Assembly: GCA_034359265.1 (NCBI GenBank)
Contig: CP136892.1
Location: forward strand, 9,844,501-9,908,500
DNA length: 64,000 bases
Source of the DNA: Canna indica
Lineage: Eukaryota; Streptophyta; Magnoliopsida; Zingiberales; Cannaceae
Direction: 5' to 3'
In this document: positions 22,050 through 34,100 of the stretch, one piece after another
Numbering within the stretch: the stretch's first letter is position 1
Layout of the letters: every line of letters starts with the position of its first letter
The notes under the pieces: generated by a model
The model's database searches: none
Told to the model about the DNA's origin: nothing
Seen by the model: only the letters and a program-made list of their open reading frames with translations
Program-made: the position numbers and the translations under genes

Positions 22050-22560
22050 GGTGCTTGGTTCGACGAGCCATTAGGTTCCTTTTTTGGCTCAGCCATCTTT
22101 TGTGTGAGGTACTTGTTGTAGCATCGTCGAGCCTCCTTCTGATCAGTGTGGAGCATGCCTACTTTCGTTTCTAAAATGAGGAATTTTAGTGCTAGATGGG
22201 GGGTCGATACAACTGCTCTCAGATTGTCTAAGGAGGGTCGCCCTAGAATCATATGCTACAAACTAGGGATGTTGATGACCAAGTATTGCACATTAATCAT
22301 TTTCGCCTTTGGCTAGGAGTTAAGCGTTGTCCTTAGCTATATGGCACCTCAGACGTCGACTCTATCTCCCGAAAAGCCTACTAAATCTCTTTTGCAGGGG
22401 GTGAGTGAGGCTTCAATCAATTGCATTTTCTCGAAAGTGGAATTTAAGAGGATATCGACAGAGTTGCCTTGGTCTATCATGACCTTTTTTACAATAAAAT
22501 TTCATGCAATCACAGAAATCACAGCTGAGTCGTGCAAGTTTTGATCAATTTTCTAGAAAT
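22050..22560 (-). pseudogene. Gypsy protease region remnant
   Basis: The minus strand from about 22,540 reads CNFIVKKVMIDQGNSVDIL, then VGFSGD, then MILGRPSLDNLRAVVSTPH near 22,252-22,190. This is the retropepsin-like region that follows gag in plant Gypsy elements. The usual D-(S/T)-G active site reads DQGNS, so it may be altered. A stop interrupts the frame near 22,340. No reverse transcriptase follows. Confidence 0.6.
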
Positions 22561-22956
22561 CAAATTTATAAAATGATATTACCGAGGTTTTAAAGATGGG
22601 TTGGCGTGGGCAAGTGGTGTTGTCAACTGCCATGATTACCCAGAGAGATATCTTTTTGGCCGAGCTTGATCCGCCGCCTCCTGCGAACTCGCCGATGATG
22701 TAGTCGATAACTCCTCGAAGTTCTTTTGTTGAGCGATCAGCTCAGTTGCTCTCCTTTTGGCCCGAGTGGGGGTTTAGAGGCGTCTGACTTTAGCTCCGTC
22801 GTCGATGGTCTCGGCTCCTGCTCCGACCTCGTTCTCTTCGGTGATGGATGTACCTATTGAGGTGTCCCACACAGACCCGGTCCTCAAGTTGATCGTCGAG
22901 TACTACACAGTCTTCGATGGTGTGTTCGTAATTGTCGTGGAAAGTATATTTTTTGC

Positions 22957-23651
22957 TCATGTCGACATTAGGTGGTAACTTCTGCTTTCTAGCATTAGCA
23001 GGGTACTTCGGTGGTGTGTCCGTAAGTGTCGGTGATCGCCAAGTGCACGTAGAGCTCGAGTTGGGGGGTTGAGATTCGGGATTTCTGCTGTAGCTTGAAA
23101 CCTACGTATGCATTCCCTTAGGGGTTCATGTTGCCCTTGCTTGACATAGTGGAGGGGATCCTCTTTGTAGTAGACCTGAGATGAGGAAAATCGATGAGGA
23201 AGGCGCGGGAGATATCCGCGAAGAAGTGTATAGACTTCGGTGGGAGGGAAGCAAGCCACAATAAAGCAGTTTTCTCTGGGAAAGTTGGGAAAGCTCTGTA
23301 GAGAGCATGGTCGGTTGTTCTGCTGTAGAGCATCATGGTCTTGAACATTTTCAGGTGTATTGTAGGGTCGCCCATACCGTCGTAGGGCATCAGAGTAGTT
23401 GACAACTTGCACTTGGGTGGAAGGTCCGTTGTCATGATGTGCTTGGCGAAGGGTCCAGTGTCGATAGGGAGGGCAGTCACAACCTCCATGGCCTTAGAAT
23501 CTTTCTCTCTTCCTTGATGAGGCATGCTGGAGATCTCGTCTCTGGGGACGAAAATCGGTCTCCTTCTTTCCAAGTGGTTGCTTTCTTCATGTTCTGAGTG
23601 GTGGCGCTTGTGATCGGTTGAGAGTTGTTCCCGAGACCGCGTTAGCATCAT
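22957..23651 (-). pseudogene. Gypsy gag remnant
   Basis: The minus-strand frame from 23,651 reads a charged start, then MPYDGMGDPTIHLKMFKTMM, then ALLWLASLPPKSI, the central retrotransposon gag domain of plant Gypsy elements. A frameshift near 23,115 moves the rest (HEPLRECIRRFQ) to another frame. The upstream leader is interrupted by the hAT element at 23,728-24,322. Confidence 0.75.
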
Positions 23652-23727
23652 GACCTGGGCTGCTAACCGCTGGTTCTCCGCCTCCAGGTCGTTTATCCGA
23701 CGATGGGATGCTTCTGGGGAAGTTGGG

Positions 23728-24322
23728 TAGGGGTGACAATCCTTGTCGTGTCGTGTTTAAACGTGTTGTGTCTAAACGATCTCGTGTTTTAGAAAGCTAA
23801 ATCCGAATACGACACGTTTATTAAACGTGTCAGAATATGCAAACCTTTTATTCTTGGGTTGACACGACACGACACACTTAATCCATTTAAGTAAATGTGT
23901 CTAAACGTGTACATGTGTATACACCTACACGATAATTTCAATAGTGAACAAAATGAAAACTACTGAAATTAAAGTTAAACACAGTAGAAAGAGTATTAAT
24001 AACAAAATATACCCAACATCCGTAATTGATCAGTGTCGGGATAATAACATACCATACTTGGCCATAGGCCAATACAAATACTAATTCTAAGCAAAAATAT
24101 ATTCTTATAAATGGGTAAATGGATTAAATAAGTTCAATAACACGATTAAACGTGTTTAGTTAAATAGGTTTAATCGTATTTATATGGGTTTCACGTGTTC
24201 AACCCGGATTAACACGATTATTTAATCGTGTTGATCCGGGTTAAACCTGTTTAATCAAAACAAACATTTAGCCAAACTCGAACCCGCATAACTCCGTATC
24301 ATGTCAGAAATTGCCAGCCCTA
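23728..24322. mobile_element. hAT-type non-autonomous element, 595 bp
   Basis: Its ends are TAGGGGTGACAATCC and GAAATTGCCAGCCCTA. It is flanked by AAGTTGGG (23,720-23,727) and GAGTTGGG (24,323-24,330), an 8-bp duplication with one mismatch. The interior has repeated AAACGTGT/CGTGTTTA motifs in both orientations and no ORF. It lies in the leader of the Gypsy gag. Confidence 0.85.
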
Positions 24323-24459
24323 GAGTTGGGTTTGTGCCGGAGCGTCGCTCCTCATTGTTTCAACGTCACTAAGTTATGGATGATGATTGTCGTTGGCATG
24401 CGGCGATGGTCATCTGGCTCCGGGTTCCAATCATTGTGAGGGGGGTAAGATTTACTCGA

Positions 24460-24476
24460 CCCCGCAGTGGGCGCCA
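24460..24476 (-). other. Gypsy primer-binding region
   Basis: On the minus strand TGGCGCCCACTGCGGGG follows the LTR end (ACA) after two bases. This form is common at the primer site of plant Gypsy elements and shows that the element reads on the minus strand. Confidence 0.7.
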
Positions 24477-24478
24477 AA

Positions 24479-24930
24479 TGTTCCCGCCCGAGGATCGGAG
24501 TAGTCTGGTCCAGTGCGATGCCTCTTTTGGTCAGGTGCAACTCTGACAAGGCTGGGGGGACCTGTAAAATACACTCTGATGCTCAAGTTAGTTAGACTCC
24601 AAGATGGAGGTAATAAAATTGAAATTTAGGTTACGTGAGGCGTGTTGTGTTTGTATTTATTATAGGTGGAGGTGATAACGCTGCTCAAGTCGAGGCTGAT
24701 CTCAGAGATAAGGAAATATGTAATGGTGTATCCCTCATGATAAGGAAGAACATGGATATCCTTGTATGGTCAGGTGAAGTCCCGGACGGAGCCATTTGGT
24801 CTAGCTCGAGTCAGGTTCAAGAGTATGGTCAGGTGGAGCCCCGAGCAGAGCCGTCTGGTCTGGCTCAATTTGGCTTATAAGGTGCTGCTAGGTCTAATCC
24901 GATCGAACCCAGTAGTACAAGTCCAGTCCA
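24479..24930 (-). repeat. Gypsy LTR, upstream copy
   Basis: It is homologous to 14,961-15,434. In the minus direction it begins TGGACTGGACTTG and ends GGGCGGGAACA. Confidence 0.85.
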
Positions 24931-25215
24931 AGTACCTATATATGAAATTTATCACTGAGTTATGGTTCTCATGTTGAGGTATAAGGGTGGATCATAATTG
25001 CTACCCGTATGTTGGGGATGGTTTATGAGAGATTGAATTAAGTTTTATTATTGATAGGAAACTCGTGCTGAGATATTAGTGTGCAAATTGAGCTGTGATC
25101 GATTTGAGGAACCAAATATATTCTGAAATTTATCTTTTGAAACACATCTAATGCCACATCCTACTACTTGATCCAAGTAGTTTAAGTAATAAAAAAATGC
25201 ACTAGTTTAAGTAAA

Positions 25216-26762
25216 GAGTAAATTAAAAAAAAACACAAATTTGAATCTTTTTTCATTTTTAGCATAAATTTTTTCCGTTAGTAAGAAAATACACGAACCA
25301 TCATTCTGTTATCTCGTTTAGCACGCAACGTTATTTTTGACGGTTTTTGCTGACTTGAACATTAACAATGACGACGTGGTAATTTTTGTCCTACGTAGAA
25401 TATTATGTTATTATTTTAATTGATTTTATTATTATTATATTCTTAAAAAAAATTGTTGCTTCCTTCCGCCCCTCCACCGTCGCGATGGCCGCCCACTGCA
25501 CCACGCCAAGGGTGTCGACACAGTGGGCTCCATTTTCGCCGTGCTTGACCGGTACACCTGCATCGAGCCCAATGACCCAGATGGCCACCGCCCCGAGAAG
25601 CATAACAATGACATCGACATTCGCGCAGGGTCGAATTTGCCTACCCGTCACACCCCGACGTGGTTATCTTCAAGGGATTCTCTCTGAGCATTGAGGCGGG
25701 TAAGTCCATGGCATTGGTTGGGCAAAACGGCACCGGGAAGTCGACCAACGTCGCCCTTCTCGAACGATTCTACGATCCACTAAAAGAGACGGTAAAGATC
25801 GACGGGAGGGACATCAAGTCCTACGACCTCCAGTGGTTGACGAAACACATAAGCATGGTGGGGCAGGAGTCGACATTGTTTGCCGGCACTCCTCCGGGAG
25901 AACATCGCCTACGGTAGGGACGGCGCCACCGCGGTGGTGATCGAGGGTGCAGCGCAAGCTGCTAGCCTCCCGATCGGGTAAAACAAAATCTCGATCGGGT
26001 AAAGTTATTCCCGATCGAGATTTTAGTAATTCCCAATCGGGTCTTCTTCTTCTTCGGGAGGAGGAGAAACCCACAGATAGCTGAGAATGCAGTTTTCTTT
26101 GGCCGAGGATGAATACTTGACTTGCGTAAGCGATCACTGTAGCAACTTCAGTGGTAGCTTCATGATAAGGTCAATGGCATTTGTAAGTAACTAAGGGATT
26201 ACGTACGGGCCATATGGCCGCCCGTTTTGACTGAAGCGAAGAGCTTGGAGGCTATACGACAGGTGTGCCTCTGTCCCCTGCGATGTCCATGGTCGATAGA
26301 TGTTGGAAGAGCTCGGCAGTGACGCCAATCCTATCACCGCTATCGCTAGAGACTGAGGAAGCCTCGACTTGCTCCTTGAGGCTGTGCGACAGGTGTCGGG
26401 CGACCTCTTCGACGACGATGAAGGGCCGACGACAGAGAAAGCCGAGCCTGATGCAGTACCGACGCTGGAGGGCGAGTTAGCGCTGAGGAAGAGGAGATCT
26501 GATGGTGACGAGGGCGGCGGAAAGAAGGAGAGGATGGGGCGGAGATGGTCAATATTTTAGTCAATTATTTATCCTATATGATTTCACAAATATTTATCAC
26601 TTATTCTTCGTTGACTGACACATCAGTCAAAATCGTCAAAAATGACGATGCGTGCTAAATGAAGTAACAGAATGAAAATTGATGTATTTTCTTGCTAACA
26701 AAAAAAATTTGTATTAAAAATTGAAAAATGTTAAAGTTCCTATTTTTTTTTAGGTATTTACT
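25216..26762. mobile_element. Pack-MULE with long inverted repeats and 10-bp target duplication
   Basis: TTTAAGTAAA flanks the element at 25,206-25,215 and 26,763-26,772. The ends are inverted repeats of about 145 bp (25,216-25,360 and 26,618-26,762) sharing AGAAAATACA, TTTAGCACGCA and TTTTTGACG. Between them lie a GC-rich ABCB transporter fragment (25,515-25,918) and a second GC-rich stretch (26,230-26,560) that I do not recognise. No transposase is present. Long inverted repeats, a 9-10 bp duplication and host gene pieces are the defining marks of a Pack-MULE. Confidence 0.88.
25515..25918 (+). pseudogene. ABCB (P-glycoprotein-type) nucleotide-binding domain fragment
   Basis: The frame from 25,515 reads VDTVGSIFAVLDRYTCIEPN, the linker before an ABCB nucleotide-binding domain. 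The frame then shifts and continues from 25,660 with [19 protein letters not shown]. Walker A follows as GQNGTGKST, where family members usually have GxSGSGKST. Then come [22 protein letters not shown] and the Q-loop region [11 protein letters not shown]. The C-motif, Walker B and all membrane segments are absent. It lies wholly inside the Pack-MULE, so it is a captured exon piece and not a working transporter. Confidence 0.85.
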
Positions 26763-26889
26763 TTTAAGTAAATACATAAAAACTGTGTGATAATTGTTAC
26801 CCAAAGGCTCCCAAATTTTCATTTGATTGAAAAAATTTACATGAAAGAATAAAGTAATTTTGTGCAGAATGGATACCTGTGATCGCTTA

Positions 26890-27615
26890 TCACCATCCAT
26901 ACTTTTTCAAAATGTCCTTAGTTCTCATCCTCAGACGAGTAAAGATAATCACCATGCAAGCAAGAACCCAGGGAGGGAATGTTCCAGCAGAGCATAAATT
27001 CGGCGTCGACGAATTTAAAAAATTCATGGGTTTCTTTAAGGAAAATTGCAATTAGAAGTGTCACCACAGCTACTCCCACCACAATCTTCGTTATAGGTTT
27101 AACTTGCATCCATCCATAGTGGATTATTCATCAATAGAACAAACAAAAATCAATTTAGCAAGGAACTTCATTTTTTTTCTTTCAAATAAGCAAATACTAA
27201 GTAATCAACTAGAAATTTATACGAAAACAGCAAAGGTGAATACTGAATAGGATATAACCTTGGGTTCTCCATCAATGAAGACCACAGATCCGGCGGTATA
27301 TAGGAGGATATCAGAATAGAGCGGCCATTACGGGGGCTGAAGCGGATAGGGATGCCCCGCCCCGACTCCGAATTAAAGGCGAAGATGGACTTGAAAGTTG
27401 AAACCGTACTTGTCCAGGATATCTTGAACCTCGAGACGATCCTGATCCCAACCGCCCAACTTCAATCGGAAGACGTCGATCGGCCCTCGCCCCATCCGGA
27501 AGAGGTGGACCTCCACTTCCGGCATCTTGTTCTTCTCGCCGGAATCAGAATCAGGATTGGGGGTCAGCAAGGGCTCATGGGAAGCCTCAATTTCGTCTCC
27601 CCTTGCGTTATCCAT
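26890..27615 (-). pseudogene. Decayed two-exon gene, small membrane protein of unknown function
   Basis: Exon 1 (27,615-27,259) starts MDNARGDEIEASHEPLL and includes a segment MPEVEVHLFRMGRGPIDVF, then GWDQDRLEVQDILDKYGF. It then breaks: an extra 7 bases near 27,393 and an extra 8 bases near 27,310 each change the frame, although sense-like sequence (FNSESGRGIPIRFSPRNGRS, GSVVFIDGEPK) continues in the other frames. Exon 2 encodes VKPITKIVVGVAVVTLLIAI, a membrane span. It shifts frame again near 26,990 before FPPWVLACMVIIFTRLRMRT and a stop at 26,890. The acceptor before exon 2 lacks AG. I believe an intact version occurs in other plants, but I cannot name it or its function. Confidence 0.65.
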
Positions 27616-28107
27616 CTCTCCTTTGAAGAAAATAAGCCTGTCAAATATGATTGGGGATGTTACCAGGAAATTAATCTTACGTGATTATCTAGCATTACTT
27701 GAATTAAAATGCAGATTTGGTACGATAACTCATCAAATCAAGTACATGCATAAATATGCCACCAACTTTATTGATTAAAATGACATAGTATAAAGAACTA
27801 CGAAATACAGAGATCAATATTTCTATCAAATGTAACGTTGGAAGACAAATTCACACATTATAGACAAATAAACAACTTCATAGTGAATCTAAATATTACA
27901 ATTTTGTGGAAGCCAAAATCTAAATATTGAGGATGTGAAATACATGAACTTATCCTACAGAATGTACATAGCTGCTGCAACTAAAAAAAGGGGACCGGAG
28001 CTCCCGCCAACATGGAGTCTTGGGAGGATCTATATACGCAGTCCTACTCTTTCATGAGAAAGAAGCTTTTTTCGCGACTGGAAAGCATCTATGAAGAATG
28101 AATACCA

Positions 28108-31100
28108 TCAGGAAAGCATATTGAAGGACTGTGCTCCCTTGGCAACTTTGATGAAGACATCTTCTAAAGTGGTATCAGCCAGACCCCAAGCATGGATTGT
28201 GAATTTGCTCTTTGCTATCTCAACCGCTCGGAAAACATCAGCAACTCGAACCTCCTGCTTTGGCAACTCGAACTTCTGGGTTCCTGAGATGTGATAGATC
28301 TTGTTTGCGCTTGGTGACAGTCGCTGAACTAAGCTTTCAACCTCTTGTTCTTTGTCTACAGAAGTTGTCATTGTAAAGACATAAGATCCCCCATATCTAC
28401 CCTTGAGCTGCCATCATAAACCAATTGATGGAAATCATACTTCCTTGTTATGTAAACATTTTAAAATGCAAGAACTTCACAACACCAAATTAAAGTAGGT
28501 GAAAAGATTTTCTGAAGTAGGATCATTTCTTTTTTACTTCAAAAGAAATGTTTTGCAGCATTTGGCCTACCTCATTTGGATTTCCTATGCACTGAAAACC
28601 TCCGTCAACAAAGATGCCGAGACGATCACAAAGAACCTCAGCTTCCTCCATTGAGTGCGCTGAAAACATTTACATCTCTTTAGTATTGATGTCAACAATC
28701 AGATAATAAAATCACAAAAGTTCATTAAAAGTACATTATAACATGGTAGACATTCAATTAATTCAAATATCTTTCGGTCTTTCTTGCTGAAACGCAATAG
28801 TAGGTTATACATACTTGTGAGTATAATTGCGCGGTCTCTTTTTGCATGTTTCACAACATTCCATAAGTTGTTTCTTGACGCTGGATCTAGTCCAGTACTT
28901 GGCTCATCCATGTAGACAACCTGAGAGAAGATTATTTAGATTGGAGTTTTATTTCATACGATTTTGGGTTTAGTGTCATGAGCAAGATACGTACTTTAGG
29001 ATCCCCTATCAGAGAGATTGCAACACTAAGCCTTCTTTTCATTCCACCACTATATTTCCCAGCTTGCTTATCTCCAACACCACCATAAAACAGATTCACG
29101 CTTTTCAAGGAGTTCTCGACTGCCTGGAACAAAATGAAAAATATAAGTAGCATTGAATTCAGCATGAAATTTTTTCCTAGATAAGCCAAGTCAAATGTTT
29201 CGCAACCCAGCTATTTGACATTATCAAACAGATGAACTTGTTATTAATGACACATGGACTTCTTCCTGGTGGAAAACTAAGATTGCTTGTGAGGGAAGCA
29301 ATTGGTTGATTTCAATCGCATTGTGAAATAAATATTTAATGTATCACCATCTTTTTCATGAAATATTTTTCCATCATTATTTGTCAGTTAAAATCCAGGA
29401 AAACTATAAAACCATACCGCTGTCTTTGAGCAGTTGTACCGGTACATCAAAGAATTGGTACTGGCTGTATACCAGGTGATACAGCTTCATATACCAGATA
29501 GTATACATCAGTGCTGTACCAATTTGAGCATAGATGACCATTGGTACTGGATCAAGATTATAAACCTCGATGTTGATCAATGCATAAGCTGATTTATACA
29601 TGGTGCAATTGGAAATCTATCTAATCTATTTAGTACTCAAGATAACTTTGTATTTAGGATACAACTACTATCCTTTTTTTTAGGTAAACTATCCTATTTG
29701 TTCTATGGAAGTAATAAAAATCACATATTAGCTCCAGTTTAGCACACCAGGTTTTTAATCAAGCAATACCTGCAGCAATGAAGCACCTTTAAGATTCTTC
29801 AGTCGGCCATAAAACAATAGATGTTCTCTTCCGGTCAATGTTTCCCAAAGCAAGCTGTATTTTGCAATTAAAGTTATTAGGATTCACAGTATTTAAATTG
29901 AAGAGGATAAAAGTTTAAAAAGTGAATCATAAGTTTTAGAGGTCTTACTCATGCTGGGGGCATACACCCATGCTAGTATATATTTCATCCATATTGGTCC
30001 TTATGTCCATTCCCTGAACATATGCAGTGCCAGATGACGGCGTAATAAGCCCTATCATCTGTGTGTACAAGTATTAGGATAACTTGTGTATAGGTTAGAA
30101 CCATATCAATTAACTTGATTAATAGAGTATGAGATATCAAAAGGACATTGATTAGCTCTTAAGATCTATCTTTTAGGACTCTATTGCCCATGTACTGATT
30201 AGTGCCAAATAACTTTGGAATCATAGTTTAAATTTTAAAATCTCGCCTGGTACGGTACGGTAAGCCCGGTATTTACCGATTATTTAGGTTTCCGGTATAT
30301 ATACCCGGTATTTGAAAAAACCGGGTATATTGGGTATATTGAGTATACCGGGTGGTATATGGCGGTATTTTGTCATATACCGCCCGGTATGGGCGGTATG
30401 AGGATTTAGTACCGTTGGGCCAGCCAACGGCGCTGAACAGGGTTGTCGGCCACTTGTTTCGGGTTTATACCGCCAGGTTTGGGCGGTATATATCAAATAC
30501 CGCTCAATATCGGGCGGTGTTTGATATATACCGCCCAAACCGGGCGGTATTATATGCATACCGGGCGGTATACCGCCCGGTATGGAGATTTGGAGTTATT
30601 TCTATATATATATAAAAAACCGCCGGTATGCAATTTTCGTACCAGACTGTACCGTGTGTCGGTACGGTACCGGTACCGAGATTTTAAACCATGTTTGGAA
30701 TAGATGACAAACCAAAGCATTGACTCAAGGATTAAAATAACCTTGAAGAAATGCAGTCATTAAGATAAACAGCAGTGAAATTTAGTGAAATTTAACACTA
30801 ACCATATTGATAAAGCTAGTTTTTCCAGCACCATTAGGGCCAAGCATGCCAAAACATTCTCCGTTGGGTAAAGCAAGAGATAATCCTCGAACTGCAAGTT
30901 TGTCTGGATTTCCATCCCGTCCTGGGTAAACTTTTTTGAGGTTATCAGAAATGATTGCATGACTGATGCTGGGTTCTAGTAGCAGCTGCTTCACAACTTC
31001 TTGCTGCCATGAATAAAGACATTAATGAATTATATAAATCAATCAAGAATTATTGGAAACTGAAAAGGGTAGAAATTAGTTCAATATGAAGCTTATGATA

Positions 31101-34100
31101 AGAAAATGAATTAGGGCATTACATCTTAAAATCAGATATAAACATCTTAATTTTTTTTTAAGAAAGCAAATCAACTTCTTTCAATACCACCAGGTTCTAG
31201 AACTAAAAGATTGCTGGGTTCACCAAATCCTTGAGTTGCTATTAGTTGAAAAATATAATGCAAAAAAATATCTGATTTCAAGTCTATTTCATTTAAGAAA
31301 ACAGCAGATGTTAAAACTTTTCACTTAAGAAATCAGCAACTAGTATAGCTAAGAACTTGGCCTTTTTATATATTTGTTCTATTGACACTCAGGGAAAAAA
31401 GACATTGCTTATAGTAAGATATCTAAAAGCTCTTTTTAAGAAACAGCACCATGAAGCAATGAACTAATAAATCTGGCAAGTAATACAACTTACTTCTTGA
31501 GAAACATCAGGCTTCTCCATTTCAACAAAAACTTTGGACCCTTGTCGCTGAAAACTAGGTCTTCTTCGAGATAATGATGAAGACTTCTTCCGGAAATAGT
31601 TCAAGAAAAATAGACGATCCTTCCTGATTCCACCTCCTACTACCTGATCCAAGTAGAATGCAATGGGAAACAGTAGTAGTGACTCAAGAAACATTATGAT
31701 TAACACATCTTTCATCCCATTTTCACTGTCAGCTAAATCTTCCCATCTCATACCAGAAGTCCCCATGTAATCACCACTAAAAGCATATTGTGAAAACTCA
31801 TATAGCCCACGGTACAAGGAAAATCCAGGAATGAGCTCCATGACTATAATCCATCCTCCTGAAAGCAATAGAATATCCTATTTTATTGACTGGGATGTGG
31901 GAGAAGGATTGGAATACACATTTTTCAGAAATATGATTAAGCATAAATTGTAGAAAATAATTTATTCATGTCATACAAGAGAATTAATTTGGCGATGATT
32001 GCACTTACTTGGAAAGCTAGTATCTTCAATAAAGAAACGCAGAAGGAATTCTCCTAATAAGCCCGAACCAAATACGTAAATATATCCAATCACTGCATTA
32101 TCAGATTTACCATCATGAAAATATGTTATTTATATACTCCAATAAGAGGTTGTGAGCAGAGTTTTTCTTCTATTTTTTTAATCATTTAAGAATTTAGAAA
32201 AATCACCTGTAGCAGTTTTCACAGCTGAAAAGAAAGATGATGCTAAAAAGGCCATAGATATCTGCAAATTTATGTATACAAAATAGAAGACTAATTGAAT
32301 GCCATAGTTATTCAATCTGAAGAACTTTAGCCCTGTACATGAGACAGTGTCAGATCAAAAAAAGTCTTGATTTTTTTCATGTGTGAATTAATAAGTTTTC
32401 AAGCTCATTTTTACCTATTATGGAACCAAATATCACAAAACATATCATGTAGAATGCTGATAGAGCGAAAAAGTAAATGTAAGATATCATCCAATAAGGT
32501 CCATCCTTCAGCCCATGCATCTTCATCATAATTTTCAACTTTTGCTGCCTCTCATAGACAGTATATGTCAGAATCACCTACATGAGAAGAAAAACTTGTC
32601 TAGGTTAAGTAGAAATAAGTTAAAACATTTGAAGGTTAATGCTACAGTAGTTTCAACTTTCAGGTGAAGAAAATTATAATTGCTAGATGCTTAGGCATTG
32701 AAGCTCCATGAAATATTAGTGGTATGGTCCAAGAACCATTCAAGAGTCAAGACAATCTATAGGCAGTTCCACCTATCCATAAAAAGCACTCAAGCAAAGA
32801 CAATGAAACGAACCATTATTTATATCAAAACATACTGCTGTCACTTTTACAGTAAATTTAGAATATCTATTGGATGGATATAATGTCTCACTAAACTTAC
32901 GGGGAAAAGTAGCTCAATGATCCATGTGAAGAATAATGCACCAAGAAGCGAAGAAAAGTCAAGCCTAAGCTTTGTTCCAACTTTTGGCATTTCTTTAACA
33001 TATTCAAACATTGACATTACACCAGGACCTTTGCGTAACTTCAGATAGGCATTAGAAGCCTGCACATGGAAAAAAAATAAAAAAAAATGACACATAACAG
33101 TCCCTTTAACTTTATTGGTGAAATACAGATATATTAGCATAAAACAAAAGAATACTTAAGTGTGATCACTGAAGTCACCCTCAAACTTATAGCCTCACTG
33201 TGTTTAATATTTATGTGAATAGGGAGATGTACTCATTTAAAGACGTCTCAAGAAGTGAATCTTGCTATTATTTCACAAAAGCCAAATCAAACATAGACTT
33301 TGATGCAAGAAAACCAGGAGACCATATGCCAGCTAGAGTTGATATGTTTTGTTTATTGGTGAATATCAACCAGGCACCTTGCTCCAGTAGTGAATAAAGA
33401 GAATAACATAAACTAAACCCACCATGTTGGAATTTGAGGAGTTGGAACTGTGCTCATTAGATATAGGAAACCACAAACTTCACAAAAAGTCATTATGCCT
33501 CAAGCTACAGAAATATTCCAAAGTACTACTGCTTATGGGCATTACAGTAGGAGTATTATAGTCCATTGGACATTTTAATTATCATTTGGTTCCAAGATGT
33601 ATATATGCACCTATAAACAACAGCGCAGATGGAATTTTCAAGATGAGGTTCCATGATCTTAATCAATCATCAAAGATCTCATATCTCTCCCAGGAACAAC
33701 TAATACTTGTACCTTTTAACATAGCTCTTATTACCTTAAGAAATAAATAAATAAATGTTAAATGGAAACATGGTCACAGATGAAACCATTTTTGTTAGAA
33801 GATCAGTTGCAAGAATCCTATTGAGTTTACAATGAGTATTACCACATTGGAGGTAGGGGCTAGTTGTCTTGTTTACTGGGCCAGAGGAGTCTACTAATAT
33901 AAATTCAGACTTAATTATTTATGGTGACTTGGCTTGCGCTTACGAAGTCTTAAGCTGGTAGTCTTATAAGGTTAGGATACAGAAATGAGAAATAAAGAAA
34001 TAGTAACTTTCACAGAAAAATGACACACCCGGAGAACTGTTTACATATTACTCTCTCTATTCAACTTGGGTAAGATCTATAGAATAGAAGCCTGAGCAGG

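Larger units (their letters stand above)
14961..24930 (-). mobile_element. Defective Ty3/Gypsy element with nested insertions
   Basis: Two homologous terminal repeats lie at 14,961-15,434 and 24,479-24,930. A primer-binding-type sequence (TGGCGCCCACTGCGGGG) next to the right one and a purine tract (AGGGGATGT) next to the left one fix the orientation as minus. In that direction gag and protease remnants come first. No reverse transcriptase, RNase H or integrase was found. The 3' part holds an antisense ORF, a 27-bp repeat and a GC-rich array. A LINE, a small inverted-repeat element and an hAT element are inserted inside. No exact target duplication was found, so the outer edges are approximate. 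Confidence 0.8.

Noticed and set aside
26230..26560. Plus-strand ORFs in the right half of the Pack-MULE as a functional gene
   Set aside because: The open frames are short and overlap, there is no recognisable domain, and the segment is between Pack-MULE ends; a captured fragment is more likely.
29440..29560. Possible further inverted-repeat element with GGTAC words in ABCA intron 14
   Set aside because: No paired ends could be identified.
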